A stretch of 19,449 nucleotides of DNA from assembly GCA_029781465.1 (NCBI GenBank), contig JAKOWQ010000116.1:1-19449 (forward strand). Reading direction: 5' to 3'. The notes under the pieces are model-generated. The model made no database searches. It was not told the origin of the DNA and was given only the letters and a program-made list of their open reading frames with translations. This document shows positions 1-7,564 of the stretch, in pieces; position 1 is the first letter of the stretch; each line of letters begins with the position of its first letter. Made by a program: the position numbers and the translations under genes. This DNA comes from Pseudomonadota bacterium (GTDB lineage: Bacteria; Pseudomonadota; Alphaproteobacteria; Sphingomonadales; Sphingomonadaceae).

Positions 1-443
1 CCCGGCTGCGGCTGCTGGCTTCGCGCAGCGGCGCCTACAGCCTGGAGCTGAGCGAACCGCCCGCTCCCTTGGCCAAGCCGCTGCGCTGCGCGGTGCTGCG
101 CCTTCCGGTCGATCCGGGCGACTGGCGCCTGCGCCACAAGACCAGCGACCGTGGCTTCTATGAGGGCGGGCTCAAGGCAGCCCATGCGGCAGCCTGCGAT
201 GAGGCACTGTTCCTGCGCGATGACGGTCTGCTGACCGAGGGCAGCTTCACCAGCCTGTTCGTCGAACGCGAGGGCATCTTACTGACCCCGCCGCTGGCGC
301 TGGGGCTGCTGCCGGGGGTGCTGCGCCGCTCGCTAATCGAATCCGGACGGGCCCGCGAAGCGGAATTGACCCTTGATGATCTTGCGGGTGGATTCCTGAT
401 CGGCAATGCCCTGCGCGGGCTAATGGAAGCGAATCTGGCATGA
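1..443 (+). CDS. pabB: C-terminal part of a probable PabB-PabC fusion (aminodeoxychorismate synthase I / 4-amino-4-deoxychorismate lyase), 5' truncated
   Basis: The gene is cut by the window start; the reading frame is open from base 3 and ends at the TGA at 441-443. The visible 146 residues are a fold-type IV PLP aminotransferase/lyase domain. The Schiff-base lysine is in the HKT motif (codon 138-140), the conserved glutamate is in LTEGS (codon 237-239), and the usual LLPGVLR segment follows. The PabC-type domain makes p-aminobenzoate and pyruvate from aminodeoxychorismate for folate synthesis. The preceding residues (about 3-90, a strand-like stretch then a proline-rich linker) resemble the junction in alphaproteobacterial proteins where a chorismate-binding PabB domain is fused in front, so I infer the fusion; the PabB part is outside the window. 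The TEGSxTN signature reads TEGSFTS here, with Ser in place of Asn. The stop overlaps the next start (ATGA). It could instead be a stand-alone PabC or related class IV aminotransferase. Confidence 0.75.
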   Translation, partial: RLRLLASRSGAYSLELSEPPAPLAKPLRCAVLRLPVDPGDWRLRHKTSDRGFYEGGLKAAHAAACDEALFLRDDGLLTEGSFTSLFVEREGILLTPPLALGLLPGVLRRSLIESGRAREAELTLDDLAGGFLIGNALRGLMEANLA

Positions 444-1606
444 CCATATCCCGGGCCCTTGAGCGGATTGCGCCCTCGCGAACCACGGCGATGACCGACC
501 GTGCTTTTGAACTGCGGGCGGCCGGGCGCGATATCGTCTCGCTCTCGGTGGGCGAACCCGATTTTGCCACCCCGCCCCATGTGATCGCCGCAGCCCACGC
601 CGCGCTCGATGCCGGCGATACGCGCTATACTGCGGTACCGGGCACACAGCGACTGCGCGAAGCCGCCGCGCTGCACTATGGGCGCGATCTGGGGATCGCG
701 GTGCCTGCCAGTCAGGTGATCGTCAGCGCGGGGGGGAAACAGGCGATCTTCCACGCGCTGCTCGCCACGCTCGATCCGGGCGATGAAGTGCTGATCCCGG
801 CCCCGTGGTGGGTCAGCTATCCCGAGATCGTGCGCTTCGCCGGGGCCGAAGTGGTGCCGCTTCACACCGAAGCCGCCAGCGGATACCGGATCACCCCCGC
901 GCAGCTTGAGGCCGCGATCACCCCGCGCACCCGCTGGCTGCTGATCAACAGCCCGGGCAATCCCACCGGCTCGATTTATTCGGCGCAGGATCTGGCGATG
1001 CTGGGCGCGGTGCTGGCACGCCGTCCCCGGGTGATGGTGCTGTCCGACGATATCTATGCCCCCTTGCGCTACCTGCCTGGGCGCCATGCGACTTTGGCCG
1101 CGGTCTGCCCCGAGCTGGCCGGGCAGGTTCTGACCGTATCCGGCGTGTCGAAAAGCCACGCGATGATGGGTTTTCGCATCGGTCTGGCCGCCGGACCGGA
1201 ATGGCTGGTCAAAGCGATGGGGCGGCTGCAATCGCATTCCTCTGGCAATCCCTGCTCGATCAGCCAGGCGGCGGCGGTGGCGGCGCTCGAAGGGCCGCAG
1301 GATTTTCTGGCTGGTTGGTGCGAAACCTACCGCGCGCGGCGCGACATGGTGGTGGCCGCGATCAATGCCATCCCCGGGTTGTCGTGCCCGGTCCCCGATG
1401 GCGCGTTCTACTGCATGATCGATGCCTCCCCTCACATCGCCCGCTTCGGCGACGACGAGGCCCTTTGCCTGCACCTGCTCGAGCACGGGGTGGCGGTGGT
1501 TGCCGCTTCGGCTTTCGGCGGCAAGGACGGGTTCCGCATCTCTTTCGCGGCGAGCGAAGCACAGCTTTCCGAGGCCGTCCGGCGGATCGCGGCAGCCCTG
1601 GCATGA
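440..1606 (+). CDS. Class I/II aminotransferase (aspartate aminotransferase Ib-like), PLP-dependent
   Basis: A complete 388-residue fold-type I aminotransferase. Visible landmarks are the N-terminal SVGEPDF at 36-42, SAGGKQAIF at 96-104 (phosphate-binding region), the SPGNPTG loop at 171-177 with Asn174, the SDDIY segment with Asp203 (pyridine nitrogen) and Tyr206, SGVSKS with Schiff-base Lys238, and GFRISF with Arg366, which should bind the substrate alpha-carboxylate. Length and motif order fit subgroup Ib aspartate/prephenate aminotransferases, which transfer amino groups between dicarboxylic or aromatic amino acids and 2-oxoglutarate in the cytoplasm. The exact substrate cannot be read from sequence. 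The ATG overlaps the preceding stop by 4 bp (ATGA), and its own stop overlaps the next start in the same way, so translation is probably coupled along this operon. Confidence 0.9.
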   Translation: MTISRALERIAPSRTTAMTDRAFELRAAGRDIVSLSVGEPDFATPPHVIAAAHAALDAGDTRYTAVPGTQRLREAAALHYGRDLGIAVPASQVIVSAGGKQAIFHALLATLDPGDEVLIPAPWWVSYPEIVRFAGAEVVPLHTEAASGYRITPAQLEAAITPRTRWLLINSPGNPTGSIYSAQDLAMLGAVLARRPRVMVLSDDIYAPLRYLPGRHATLAAVCPELAGQVLTVSGVSKSHAMMGFRIGLAAGPEWLVKAMGRLQSHSSGNPCSISQAAAVAALEGPQDFLAGWCETYRARRDMVVAAINAIPGLSCPVPDGAFYCMIDASPHIARFGDDEALCLHLLEHGVAVVAASAFGGKDGFRISFAASEAQLSEAVRRIAAALA

Positions 1607-2271
1607 GCGCGCTGACGATCCTCTATGAAGACGCCGAGGCACTGGTAATCGACAAACCCGCCGGTCTGCCGATCGAACGCCCGCGCGCGGGTGGTCCCAG
1701 CCTTGAGGACCGTGCCGAGGAGCTCAAGCTGGGCTTTCAGCGCGCTCCGGTGCCGGTCCACCGGATCGATACCGATACTTCGGGCTGCCTGCTGCTGGCC
1801 CGCAATCCCAAGGCGCTCAAGCGCTTCAACGCCGCGTTCGAGGCGCGCCAGGTCGAGAAGGTCTATCTCGGCCTGGTCGCCGGTCCGGTTGCCGGGGAGG
1901 AGGGCACGATTGCCCTGTCTCTGGCGAAGGTCAGCACCGCGCGAGCTGGCTGGCACATGATCGCGGCGAAGAAGGGCAAGCCCGCGGTAACCCACTGGCG
2001 CAAGCTGGCCGAGCGCGCAGGGATGACCCTGATCGAGTTCCGCCCGGAGACGGGCCGCACCCATCAGATCCGCATTCATGCCAAGGCCGGCCTTGGTTAC
2101 GCGCTGGTGGGCGATCCGGTTTACGGTGACGGCACCGGAGCGAGGCGGACCATGCTCCACGCCCGCGCCCTTGTCGTCATGCGTGAAGGCAAGCCGCCGA
2201 TCTCGGCCACAGCCCCGATCCCGACCGATTTTGCCGCGCTTGGGTTTGGCGATGTCGCTCTCGGCACATGA
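1603..2271 (+). CDS. RluA-family RNA pseudouridine synthase
   Basis: A 222-residue protein of the RluA/RsuA pseudouridine synthase superfamily, which isomerises uridine to pseudouridine in rRNA or tRNA. The catalytic motif is VHRIDTDTSG with catalytic Asp56; LVIDKPAG at 14-21 and the C-terminal TGRTHQIRIH motif followed by GDPVYGDG complete the fold. There is no N-terminal S4 domain, so it is a compact form, like RluA or TruC rather than RluC/RluD. The RNA target cannot be assigned. The ATG at 1603 lies in an ATGA overlap with the aminotransferase stop; the long upstream extension of the same frame is out-of-frame shadow of that gene. Its 3' end overlaps the arfB start by 20 bp. Confidence 0.9.
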   Translation: MSALTILYEDAEALVIDKPAGLPIERPRAGGPSLEDRAEELKLGFQRAPVPVHRIDTDTSGCLLLARNPKALKRFNAAFEARQVEKVYLGLVAGPVAGEEGTIALSLAKVSTARAGWHMIAAKKGKPAVTHWRKLAERAGMTLIEFRPETGRTHQIRIHAKAGLGYALVGDPVYGDGTGARRTMLHARALVVMREGKPPISATAPIPTDFAALGFGDVALGT

Positions 2272-2671
2272 TGCAACGGCCCGCGCGCTGGCACTGGTGA
2301 GCGAGAGCTTCATCGCCGCATCGGGGCCGGGCGGGCAAAACGTCAACAAGGTGGCGAGCGCGGTGCAGGTGCGGCTCGACATCTACGCGCTGCGCCTGCC
2401 GGTGGAGGTCTTTGCGCGGCTCAAACAGCTGGCCGGAAGCCGGATGACCGCAAAGGGCGAACTGGTCCTGACAGCCCAGCGCTTTCGCACCCAAGAGGCC
2501 AACCGCCAGGACGCGCGCGAACGCCTGGCCGCGCTGATCGAACAGGCCTTCGATCTGCCCGAAACGCGCGTCAAGAGCCGGCTCAACCGGGTCGGCAAGA
2601 CCGAACGTCTCGCAGGCAAGAAGCGGCGCGGCGCGGTCAAGGCAGGGCGCGGAAAGGTCCGGCTCGATTAG
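2252..2671 (+). CDS. arfB: Alternative ribosome-rescue peptidyl-tRNA hydrolase ArfB
   Basis: A 139-residue class I release-factor-like protein with the GGQ catalytic motif at 27-29 within ASGPGGQNVNKV. It has a short release-factor domain 3 and a basic, Lys/Arg-rich C-terminal tail (about 108-139) of the kind that occupies the empty mRNA channel of stalled ribosomes. Length matches ArfB/YaeJ (about 140 residues) and excludes canonical RF1/RF2, which have a codon-recognition domain. It hydrolyses peptidyl-tRNA on non-stop ribosomes in the cytoplasm. The ATG at 2252 is chosen because the protein then starts just before the conserved domain; the frame stays open further upstream only as overlap with the pseudouridine synthase. 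It is the last gene of the plus-strand operon, and its TAG shares bases with the stop of the convergent hydratase gene. Confidence 0.93.
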   Translation: MSLSAHDATARALALVSESFIAASGPGGQNVNKVASAVQVRLDIYALRLPVEVFARLKQLAGSRMTAKGELVLTAQRFRTQEANRQDARERLAALIEQAFDLPETRVKSRLNRVGKTERLAGKKRRGAVKAGRGKVRLD

Positions 2672-3543
2672 AGCGAAGCGCTGGCGCTCATCACCTGACG
2701 GCCATCGGCGGCAAACGCGCCCAGCTCGAATGCTGCACTTTCGCCCGCAGCATTTGCTGCACCCGTGCTGCGCAGCACGAGATGCAGCATTTCACCGCAT
2801 ATCGCCGGAGAAATCCCGCGAAATTCAAATTTTTTCAGGGCGTTGTCGCCGAGTTCGCGCTGCGCCAGATCGAGCAGCAGGCTTGCCGTGAGCGGCCCGT
2901 GGACAACCAGCCCGCGATAGTTCTCGCGATCCGCAGCATAGGGCAGGTCGTAGTGGATGCGGTGGCTGTTGAAGGTCAGCGCGGAAAACCGGAACAGCAG
3001 CGTTTCGGATGGCACCAGCGCGCGATGCGCTGACCATGCCGAGGGATCGAAACAGGTCTCGCCAGGTTCCGGCGGGGCCGGCGGCGTGCCGGGCCCGGCG
3101 GGAGCGCGATAGACCAGCGATTGCACTTCGCGCACCGCCAGGCCCGCCTCACCTTGCGTCTCGTGCGCGATGGCGACGAAGACCAACGGCCCCGACGCGC
3201 CAGCCTTTTCGGTGATCGACAGGATCCGCGAGCGGCGCGACACCGCTTCGCCCGGATGCAGCGGGGCGACAAATTCGGCCGTACTCGATGCCCACATGCG
3301 GCGCGGCAGCGGCAGGGGCGGCAGGAAGCAGTCCGGACTCTCGTCCCGCAAGGGGTGGCCGTCCTCGCCCAGCACCGCGGTTGGCGCATCGGGCAGACAC
3401 AGGCACCAATGGAACCCCTGCGGCACAGCGCCGCCCGCCGGGGCCGTACGGTCCAGCGTCGCCAGCCAGCGCGAAAAATGGCCTTCGTCGATCCGGTCGC
3501 GGCGCAGTTCCTCGCGCCCGACCCAGGCTTGCCAGTCCCCCAT
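2668..3543 (-). CDS. meh: MaoC/HTD2-like acyl-CoA hydratase, mesaconyl-C4-CoA (3-methylfumaryl-CoA) hydratase-like
   Basis: A 291-residue double hot-dog hydratase of the FAS1/HTD2-like dehydratase group. The N-terminal half carries the LPPLPLPRRMWA segment (75-85); the C-terminal half carries the signature FNSHRIHYD at 191-199 (putative catalytic His/Asp region) and GLVVHGPLTA at 211-220. Characterised members with this layout include Chloroflexus mesaconyl-C4-CoA hydratase (Meh), which makes citramalyl-CoA in the 3-hydroxypropionate bicycle. The N-terminal AWVGREE pattern and its place beside Mcd-like and Mct-like genes favour that assignment. The precise substrate is inference; other HTD2-like enzymes hydrate itaconyl-CoA or fatty enoyl esters. 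It is the last gene of the minus-strand operon; the start codon shares one base with the stop of the upstream dehydrogenase (TGATG). Confidence 0.75.
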   Translation of the reverse strand: MGDWQAWVGREELRRDRIDEGHFSRWLATLDRTAPAGGAVPQGFHWCLCLPDAPTAVLGEDGHPLRDESPDCFLPPLPLPRRMWASSTAEFVAPLHPGEAVSRRSRILSITEKAGASGPLVFVAIAHETQGEAGLAVREVQSLVYRAPAGPGTPPAPPEPGETCFDPSAWSAHRALVPSETLLFRFSALTFNSHRIHYDLPYAADRENYRGLVVHGPLTASLLLDLAQRELGDNALKKFEFRGISPAICGEMLHLVLRSTGAANAAGESAAFELGAFAADGRQVMSASASL

Positions 3544-5123
3544 CAGTTGCGCCCCTCGAGCAGCCCGCGCGCGATCACCTGGGCCTGGATTTCCGCCGCG
3601 CCCTCAAAGATATTGAGGATACGCGCATCGCACAGCACCCGGCTGATCTCGAATTCCAGCGCATAGCCGTTGCCGCCGTGGATCTGCAGCGCGGCATCGG
3701 CGTTGGACCAGGCGGCGCGGGCGGCCAGCAGCTTGGCCATCCCGGCCTCGATATCGCAGCGCTTGCCGGTGTCCTTGGCCCGGGCTGCGGCATAGGTCAG
3801 CTCGCGCGCCAGCACGAAATCGGCCAGGCTCATTGCCAGCTTGTCGGCAACGCGCGGGAAATGGATCAGCGCCTTGCCAAACTGCTTGCGCTGCATGGCA
3901 TAACCGATCCCCAGCTCGATTGCGCGCCGGGCAACGCCTACCGCGCGCGCGGCGGTCTGGATCCGCGCCGCCTCGAAAGTGCGCATCAGCTGCTTGAAGC
4001 CCTGGCCCTCTTCCCCGCCAAGCAGAGCATCGCCGGGTGCCTCCATCGCATCGAACTGCAGCGCATATTCGCGCATCCCGCGATAGCCGAGCACTTCGAT
4101 TTCGCTGCCGCTCATCCCTTCCGCCGGAAAGGGATCGTCCCCATTCCCGCGCGGCTTGGGGACCAGCAGCATCGACAGCCCGGCATAGCCTGCGGTATCG
4201 GTCCGGGTGCGGCACAGCAGGGTCATCAGATCGCTGCGGCTGGCGTGGGTAATCCAGGTCTTGGCCCCGTCGATCACCCAGCGGCCGCCCTCAAAACGGG
4301 CGCGTGTTTGCAGCGATCCAAGGTCGGAGCCGACATCGGGCTCGGTAAAGACCGCGGTAGGCAACACCGCGCCGCTGGCGATCGCGGGCAGCCAGCGCGC
4401 CTGCTGCTCCGCCGTGCCGGATGCGGCGATCAGTTCGCCCGCGATCTCGCTGCGGGTGCCGAGTGATCCCGCGCCGATCCACCCGCGCGACAATTCCTCG
4501 GTGATCACACACATGACCAGCTTGCCAAGGCCAAGCCCGCCGAACTGTTCGGGGATGGTCGCGCCGAAGGTGCCCAGCGCGGCCATCTTTTGCACGGTTG
4601 CATCGGGGATCAGCGCGTTGGCGAGATGCCAGCGGTGCGCATGCGGCAAGATTTCCGCTTCGGTGAAGCGACGGAACTGGTCGCGGATCGTGTCCAGTTC
4701 GGCGTCGTGCAGGGTTTCCGACGGCCATTGGCCCGCAGCGAGAGCACCCGCCACATCGGCACGGGCCGCCGCATGATCGGCCTCGATCAGATCGCGGCAG
4801 GCGTGGGCCAGATCGGACGCGGCCTGACTCAGGCCCAGGTCGCCGGGGCGCAGCAGCTCGTTCTGTCCCATCGGCAATCCGCCGACCAGCTGACCCAGGG
4901 TTTCGGCAAAGGCCAGGTGTGCAACCCGCCGGTCCAGCCCGCTCCCACCGTTATTGACGTGCAGCCATTCGGCCACCGATTCCAGCGCAGCAACGCTGGT
5001 GGCAATCCAGGCCAGGCCATGATGGGCACGTTGATGGGCGGGATCGATATGTTCAGCCGCAGCCCGCGCCTGATCGCGATAGCCCCGGGCCGCCCCTAGC
5101 ACATGGGCGAAATCGAGGCTCAT
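3543..5123 (-). CDS. mcd: Acyl-CoA dehydrogenase with N-terminal extension, methylsuccinyl-CoA dehydrogenase-like
   Basis: A 526-residue flavin acyl-CoA dehydrogenase. About 140 N-terminal residues, containing HGLAWIATSVAALE (35-48) and GGLPMGQNELLRPGDLGL (81-98), precede the usual three-domain core: N-terminal helices with IPEQFGG (190-196), the beta domain with VFTEPDVGSD (258-267), and C-terminal helices. The catalytic base should be Glu507 in NIFEGAAEIQAQ. The long N-terminal domain, GSEIEVLGYRGMREY (339-353) and the FEGAAEIQAQ ending are the pattern I recall for methylsuccinyl-CoA dehydrogenase (Mcd) of the ethylmalonyl-CoA pathway, which oxidises (2S)-methylsuccinyl-CoA to mesaconyl-C1-CoA. 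The start at 5123 is used because it forms an ATGA overlap with the thiolase stop and matches the expected N-terminus; an upstream in-frame ATG would add 15 unrelated residues. The substrate may be a longer 2-alkylsuccinyl-CoA. Confidence 0.8.
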   Translation of the reverse strand: MSLDFAHVLGAARGYRDQARAAAEHIDPAHQRAHHGLAWIATSVAALESVAEWLHVNNGGSGLDRRVAHLAFAETLGQLVGGLPMGQNELLRPGDLGLSQAASDLAHACRDLIEADHAAARADVAGALAAGQWPSETLHDAELDTIRDQFRRFTEAEILPHAHRWHLANALIPDATVQKMAALGTFGATIPEQFGGLGLGKLVMCVITEELSRGWIGAGSLGTRSEIAGELIAASGTAEQQARWLPAIASGAVLPTAVFTEPDVGSDLGSLQTRARFEGGRWVIDGAKTWITHASRSDLMTLLCRTRTDTAGYAGLSMLLVPKPRGNGDDPFPAEGMSGSEIEVLGYRGMREYALQFDAMEAPGDALLGGEEGQGFKQLMRTFEAARIQTAARAVGVARRAIELGIGYAMQRKQFGKALIHFPRVADKLAMSLADFVLARELTYAAARAKDTGKRCDIEAGMAKLLAARAAWSNADAALQIHGGNGYALEFEISRVLCDARILNIFEGAAEIQAQVIARGLLEGRN

Positions 5124-6331
5124 GCCCTCTCGAACACCGCCGCGATCCCCTGCCCCCCGCCGATGCACATCGTCTCGAGCCCATAGCGCACATCGCGGCG
5201 CTGCATCTCGCGGGTCAGGTTGGCGAGGATCCGCCCGCCCGTCGCCCCGATCGGATGCCCGAGCGAGATCCCGGAACCGTTGACGTTGAGAATCTCGTGG
5301 CGGCCATCATCGTCGGCCCAGCCCCAACCCTTGAGGCAGGCGAGCACCTGCGGGGCGAAGGCCTCGTTGAGCTCGATCAGGCCGATATCGCTCCAGGACA
5401 AGCCATTGCGGGCAAACAGCCGCTCGGTCGCCGGAACAGGACCATAGCCCATCCGCGCCGGATCGTACCCTGCCGCCGCCCACGAATGGAACCAGGCGAT
5501 CGGCTCGAGCCCCAGTTCCTCCAGCTTGTCCTCTGCCACCACCAGACAGGCCGCTGCGGCGTCGTTCTGCTGGCTGGCATTGCCCGCGGTCACCACCCCG
5601 CCTTCCAGCGGCCGGAGCTTGCCCAGCGTTTCCATGCTGGCATCGGCGCGGTAACCCTCGTCGTGCGCAAAGATCACCGGGTCGCCCTTTTTCTGAGGGA
5701 TTTCGACCGGGACCAGCTCATCCGCGAACTTGCCCTCGGCCCAGGCTGCGGCGGCGCGCTGGTGGCTGCGCACGGCATAGGCATCGCATGCCTCGCGGCT
5801 GATCGCCCAGTCCTTCGCCAGGTTCTCGGCGGTCTCGATCATCCCCGAGATCACGCCATAGCGCTCGATCGGCTGGCTCATCACCCGGCCTCTGGTCAGT
5901 CGGTCGTGCAGCGTCAGGTTGCCCGCGCGCAGGCCCTTGCGGATTTCGGTGCTGTAATGCTCGACGTTCGACATGCTCTCGCAGCCGCCCGCCACCACGA
6001 CGTCCGAAGTGCCGGTCTGGATCATCATCGCCGCGTTGACGATCGCCTGCAGGCCCGAGCCGCAGCGCCGGTCAAGCTGATAGCCCGGCACTTCCTCGGG
6101 AAAGCCCGCGAGCAGCCACGACCAGTGCGAAATGCAGGGCGCTTCGCCGTTGCCATAGCCCTGGGCGAAGATCACGTCGTCGACCCGCGAGGGATCGATC
6201 CCGGTCCGTTCGATCAGGGCTTTGAGGATCGTAGCCCCAAGCTGCCCGGCGGTGAGCGGCGCAAGGCTGCCGCCGAACTTGCCGACGGCGGTGCGGATCG
6301 GGGCGACGATGGCGGCGCGGCGAAGGGTCAT
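5120..6331 (-). CDS. Thiolase family acetyl-CoA acyltransferase
   Basis: A 403-residue degradative thiolase. The nucleophilic cysteine is Cys90 in LDRRCGSGLQA, the GHPIGATGG motif supplies His359, and the second active-site cysteine is Cys389 in MCIGGGQG. NEAFAPQ lies in between, as in FadA/AtoB-type enzymes. Such enzymes cleave 3-ketoacyl-CoA with CoA to a shortened acyl-CoA plus acetyl-CoA (or another acyl-CoA); the synthetic direction is also possible. An insertion-like stretch GNGEAPCISHWSWLLAGFP (60-78) replaces the usual short VLGAG segment, which may shape an unusual acyl pocket. It is the fourth gene of the operon and overlaps both neighbours by ATGA junctions. Substrate unknown. Confidence 0.92.
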   Translation of the reverse strand: MTLRRAAIVAPIRTAVGKFGGSLAPLTAGQLGATILKALIERTGIDPSRVDDVIFAQGYGNGEAPCISHWSWLLAGFPEEVPGYQLDRRCGSGLQAIVNAAMMIQTGTSDVVVAGGCESMSNVEHYSTEIRKGLRAGNLTLHDRLTRGRVMSQPIERYGVISGMIETAENLAKDWAISREACDAYAVRSHQRAAAAWAEGKFADELVPVEIPQKKGDPVIFAHDEGYRADASMETLGKLRPLEGGVVTAGNASQQNDAAAACLVVAEDKLEELGLEPIAWFHSWAAAGYDPARMGYGPVPATERLFARNGLSWSDIGLIELNEAFAPQVLACLKGWGWADDDGRHEILNVNGSGISLGHPIGATGGRILANLTREMQRRDVRYGLETMCIGGGQGIAAVFERA

Positions 6332-7560
6332 TTGGTTTCCTTGTCCGAAGTGGCAACAATACCGCGATCGATCAGCCGGGCGATCGCACCCGAAGACAGG
6401 CCGAGCCGCTCGGCCAGCACCTCTTCGCTGTGCTCGCCCAGATAGGGCGCGGGGCGGGGATCTCCCGGTTCGTGTCCCGGGAGATTGGCAAACGAGCGGG
6501 TCGCCGGATAGGCAAAACCGCTGGGGTTGGCGGGTGAAGGCCCGAACAGCGGGTTGTCTGATACCAGCACGGGGTCATTGGCAGCCTCGAACATCGTTCG
6601 GTAGCGCTCGAAGGTCGCCCCCGCTTTGGTCAGGCGTACGGCAAGCTCGGCATAGTCGAACCGGTCGGCGGCGCGCTGGAACAGGGCAAACAGCTCGTCG
6701 CGATTGACGAAGCGGTTATGTTCGCTGGAAGCGAAGCTCACCCCCAGCCTGGCTTCGATCGCGGCCAGTTCCTCGCCCACGCCAAAGGCATCCACCAGAG
6801 CAGTCCACTGTTTCGGCGTAAGCGCGGCGACCATGAAGCGCTTGTCGTCGCGGCTCAGAAAATCGCGCCCGAACGAGCCCCAGATCGCATTGCCCAGGCG
6901 TTCGCGGTCACCTCCGCGATAGAGCATCTCGGCCATCGCCCCGGCATTGGCCATGGTGCCGATTGCAACGTCGCCCAGCGGGACACGCATTTCGACGCCC
7001 TCGCCGGTCTGGTCGCGGTGCCTTAGGCCCGCCAACATGGCAAAGGCGCAATAGGCCCCGGTGATGAAATCCCAGGCCGGCAGCACCTGGTTGACCGGCG
7101 GTGCGGTGGCCGGGTCCCAATCGGCCGGACCGTTCATCAGCGGATAGCCCGAGGCGGCGTTGACCGTGAAATCCATCGCCTGGCGCCCGTCGTGCCAGCC
7201 CATGATCCGCACCGAGACCAGATCGGGCCGCCCCTCGGCCAGCTTCTCGTGGCTGAGGAAGCTGTTCAGCGGCAGGTTGGTGATCATCTGCCCGGTCTGG
7301 CGCACCAGCTCAGCCAGCAATTCGCGCCCCTCCGGCACCTGAAGATCGAGCGCCACCGACTTCTTGGCCCGGTTGAGGTTTTCCCACGACAGCGAGCGTC
7401 CCTCGCGCGTTGTCATGTAGCGATCGTAATCGAGGCCGCCGGCCTTGTGATCGACCCGCACCACCTCGGCGCCGAGCTGCGCGCAGTAGAGCCCGGCGGT
7501 GGGCGAGGCGACGAAGCTCGAAACCTCGATGATCTTCAGGCCGGAGAGCAGGTCGTACAC
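6328..7560 (-). CDS. mct: CaiB/BaiF family CoA transferase, 2-methylfumaryl-CoA isomerase (mesaconyl-CoA C1-C4 transferase)-like
   Basis: A 410-residue class III CoA transferase. The catalytic aspartate is Asp164 in LPAWDFITG. The N-terminal DLLSGLKIIEVSSFVASPTAG, GLDYDRY (42-48), FTVNAASGYPLMNGP (131-145), SFGRDF and the C-terminal PAPYLGEHSEEVL follow the pattern I recall for Chloroflexus Mct. That enzyme moves CoA within one molecule, from C1 to C4 of mesaconate, and does not use an external acceptor. I therefore call it Mct-like; a conventional intermolecular CoA transferase is the alternative. The start is GTG at 7560, because no ATG precedes the conserved N-terminus; a CAGGG ribosome-binding site lies 8 nt upstream, inside the last codons of the preceding dehydrogenase. 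The in-frame ORF extends further upstream only as shadow of that gene. The stop overlaps the thiolase start (ATGA). Confidence 0.8.
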   Translation of the reverse strand: MYDLLSGLKIIEVSSFVASPTAGLYCAQLGAEVVRVDHKAGGLDYDRYMTTREGRSLSWENLNRAKKSVALDLQVPEGRELLAELVRQTGQMITNLPLNSFLSHEKLAEGRPDLVSVRIMGWHDGRQAMDFTVNAASGYPLMNGPADWDPATAPPVNQVLPAWDFITGAYCAFAMLAGLRHRDQTGEGVEMRVPLGDVAIGTMANAGAMAEMLYRGGDRERLGNAIWGSFGRDFLSRDDKRFMVAALTPKQWTALVDAFGVGEELAAIEARLGVSFASSEHNRFVNRDELFALFQRAADRFDYAELAVRLTKAGATFERYRTMFEAANDPVLVSDNPLFGPSPANPSGFAYPATRSFANLPGHEPGDPRPAPYLGEHSEEVLAERLGLSSGAIARLIDRGIVATSDKETK

Positions 7561-7564
7561 GGCG

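Noticed and set aside
158..1642. 494-residue minus-strand frame opposite the class IV domain and aminotransferase
   Set aside because: Low-complexity Arg/Gly/Pro-rich translation without recognisable motifs, fully overlapped by two well-supported genes.
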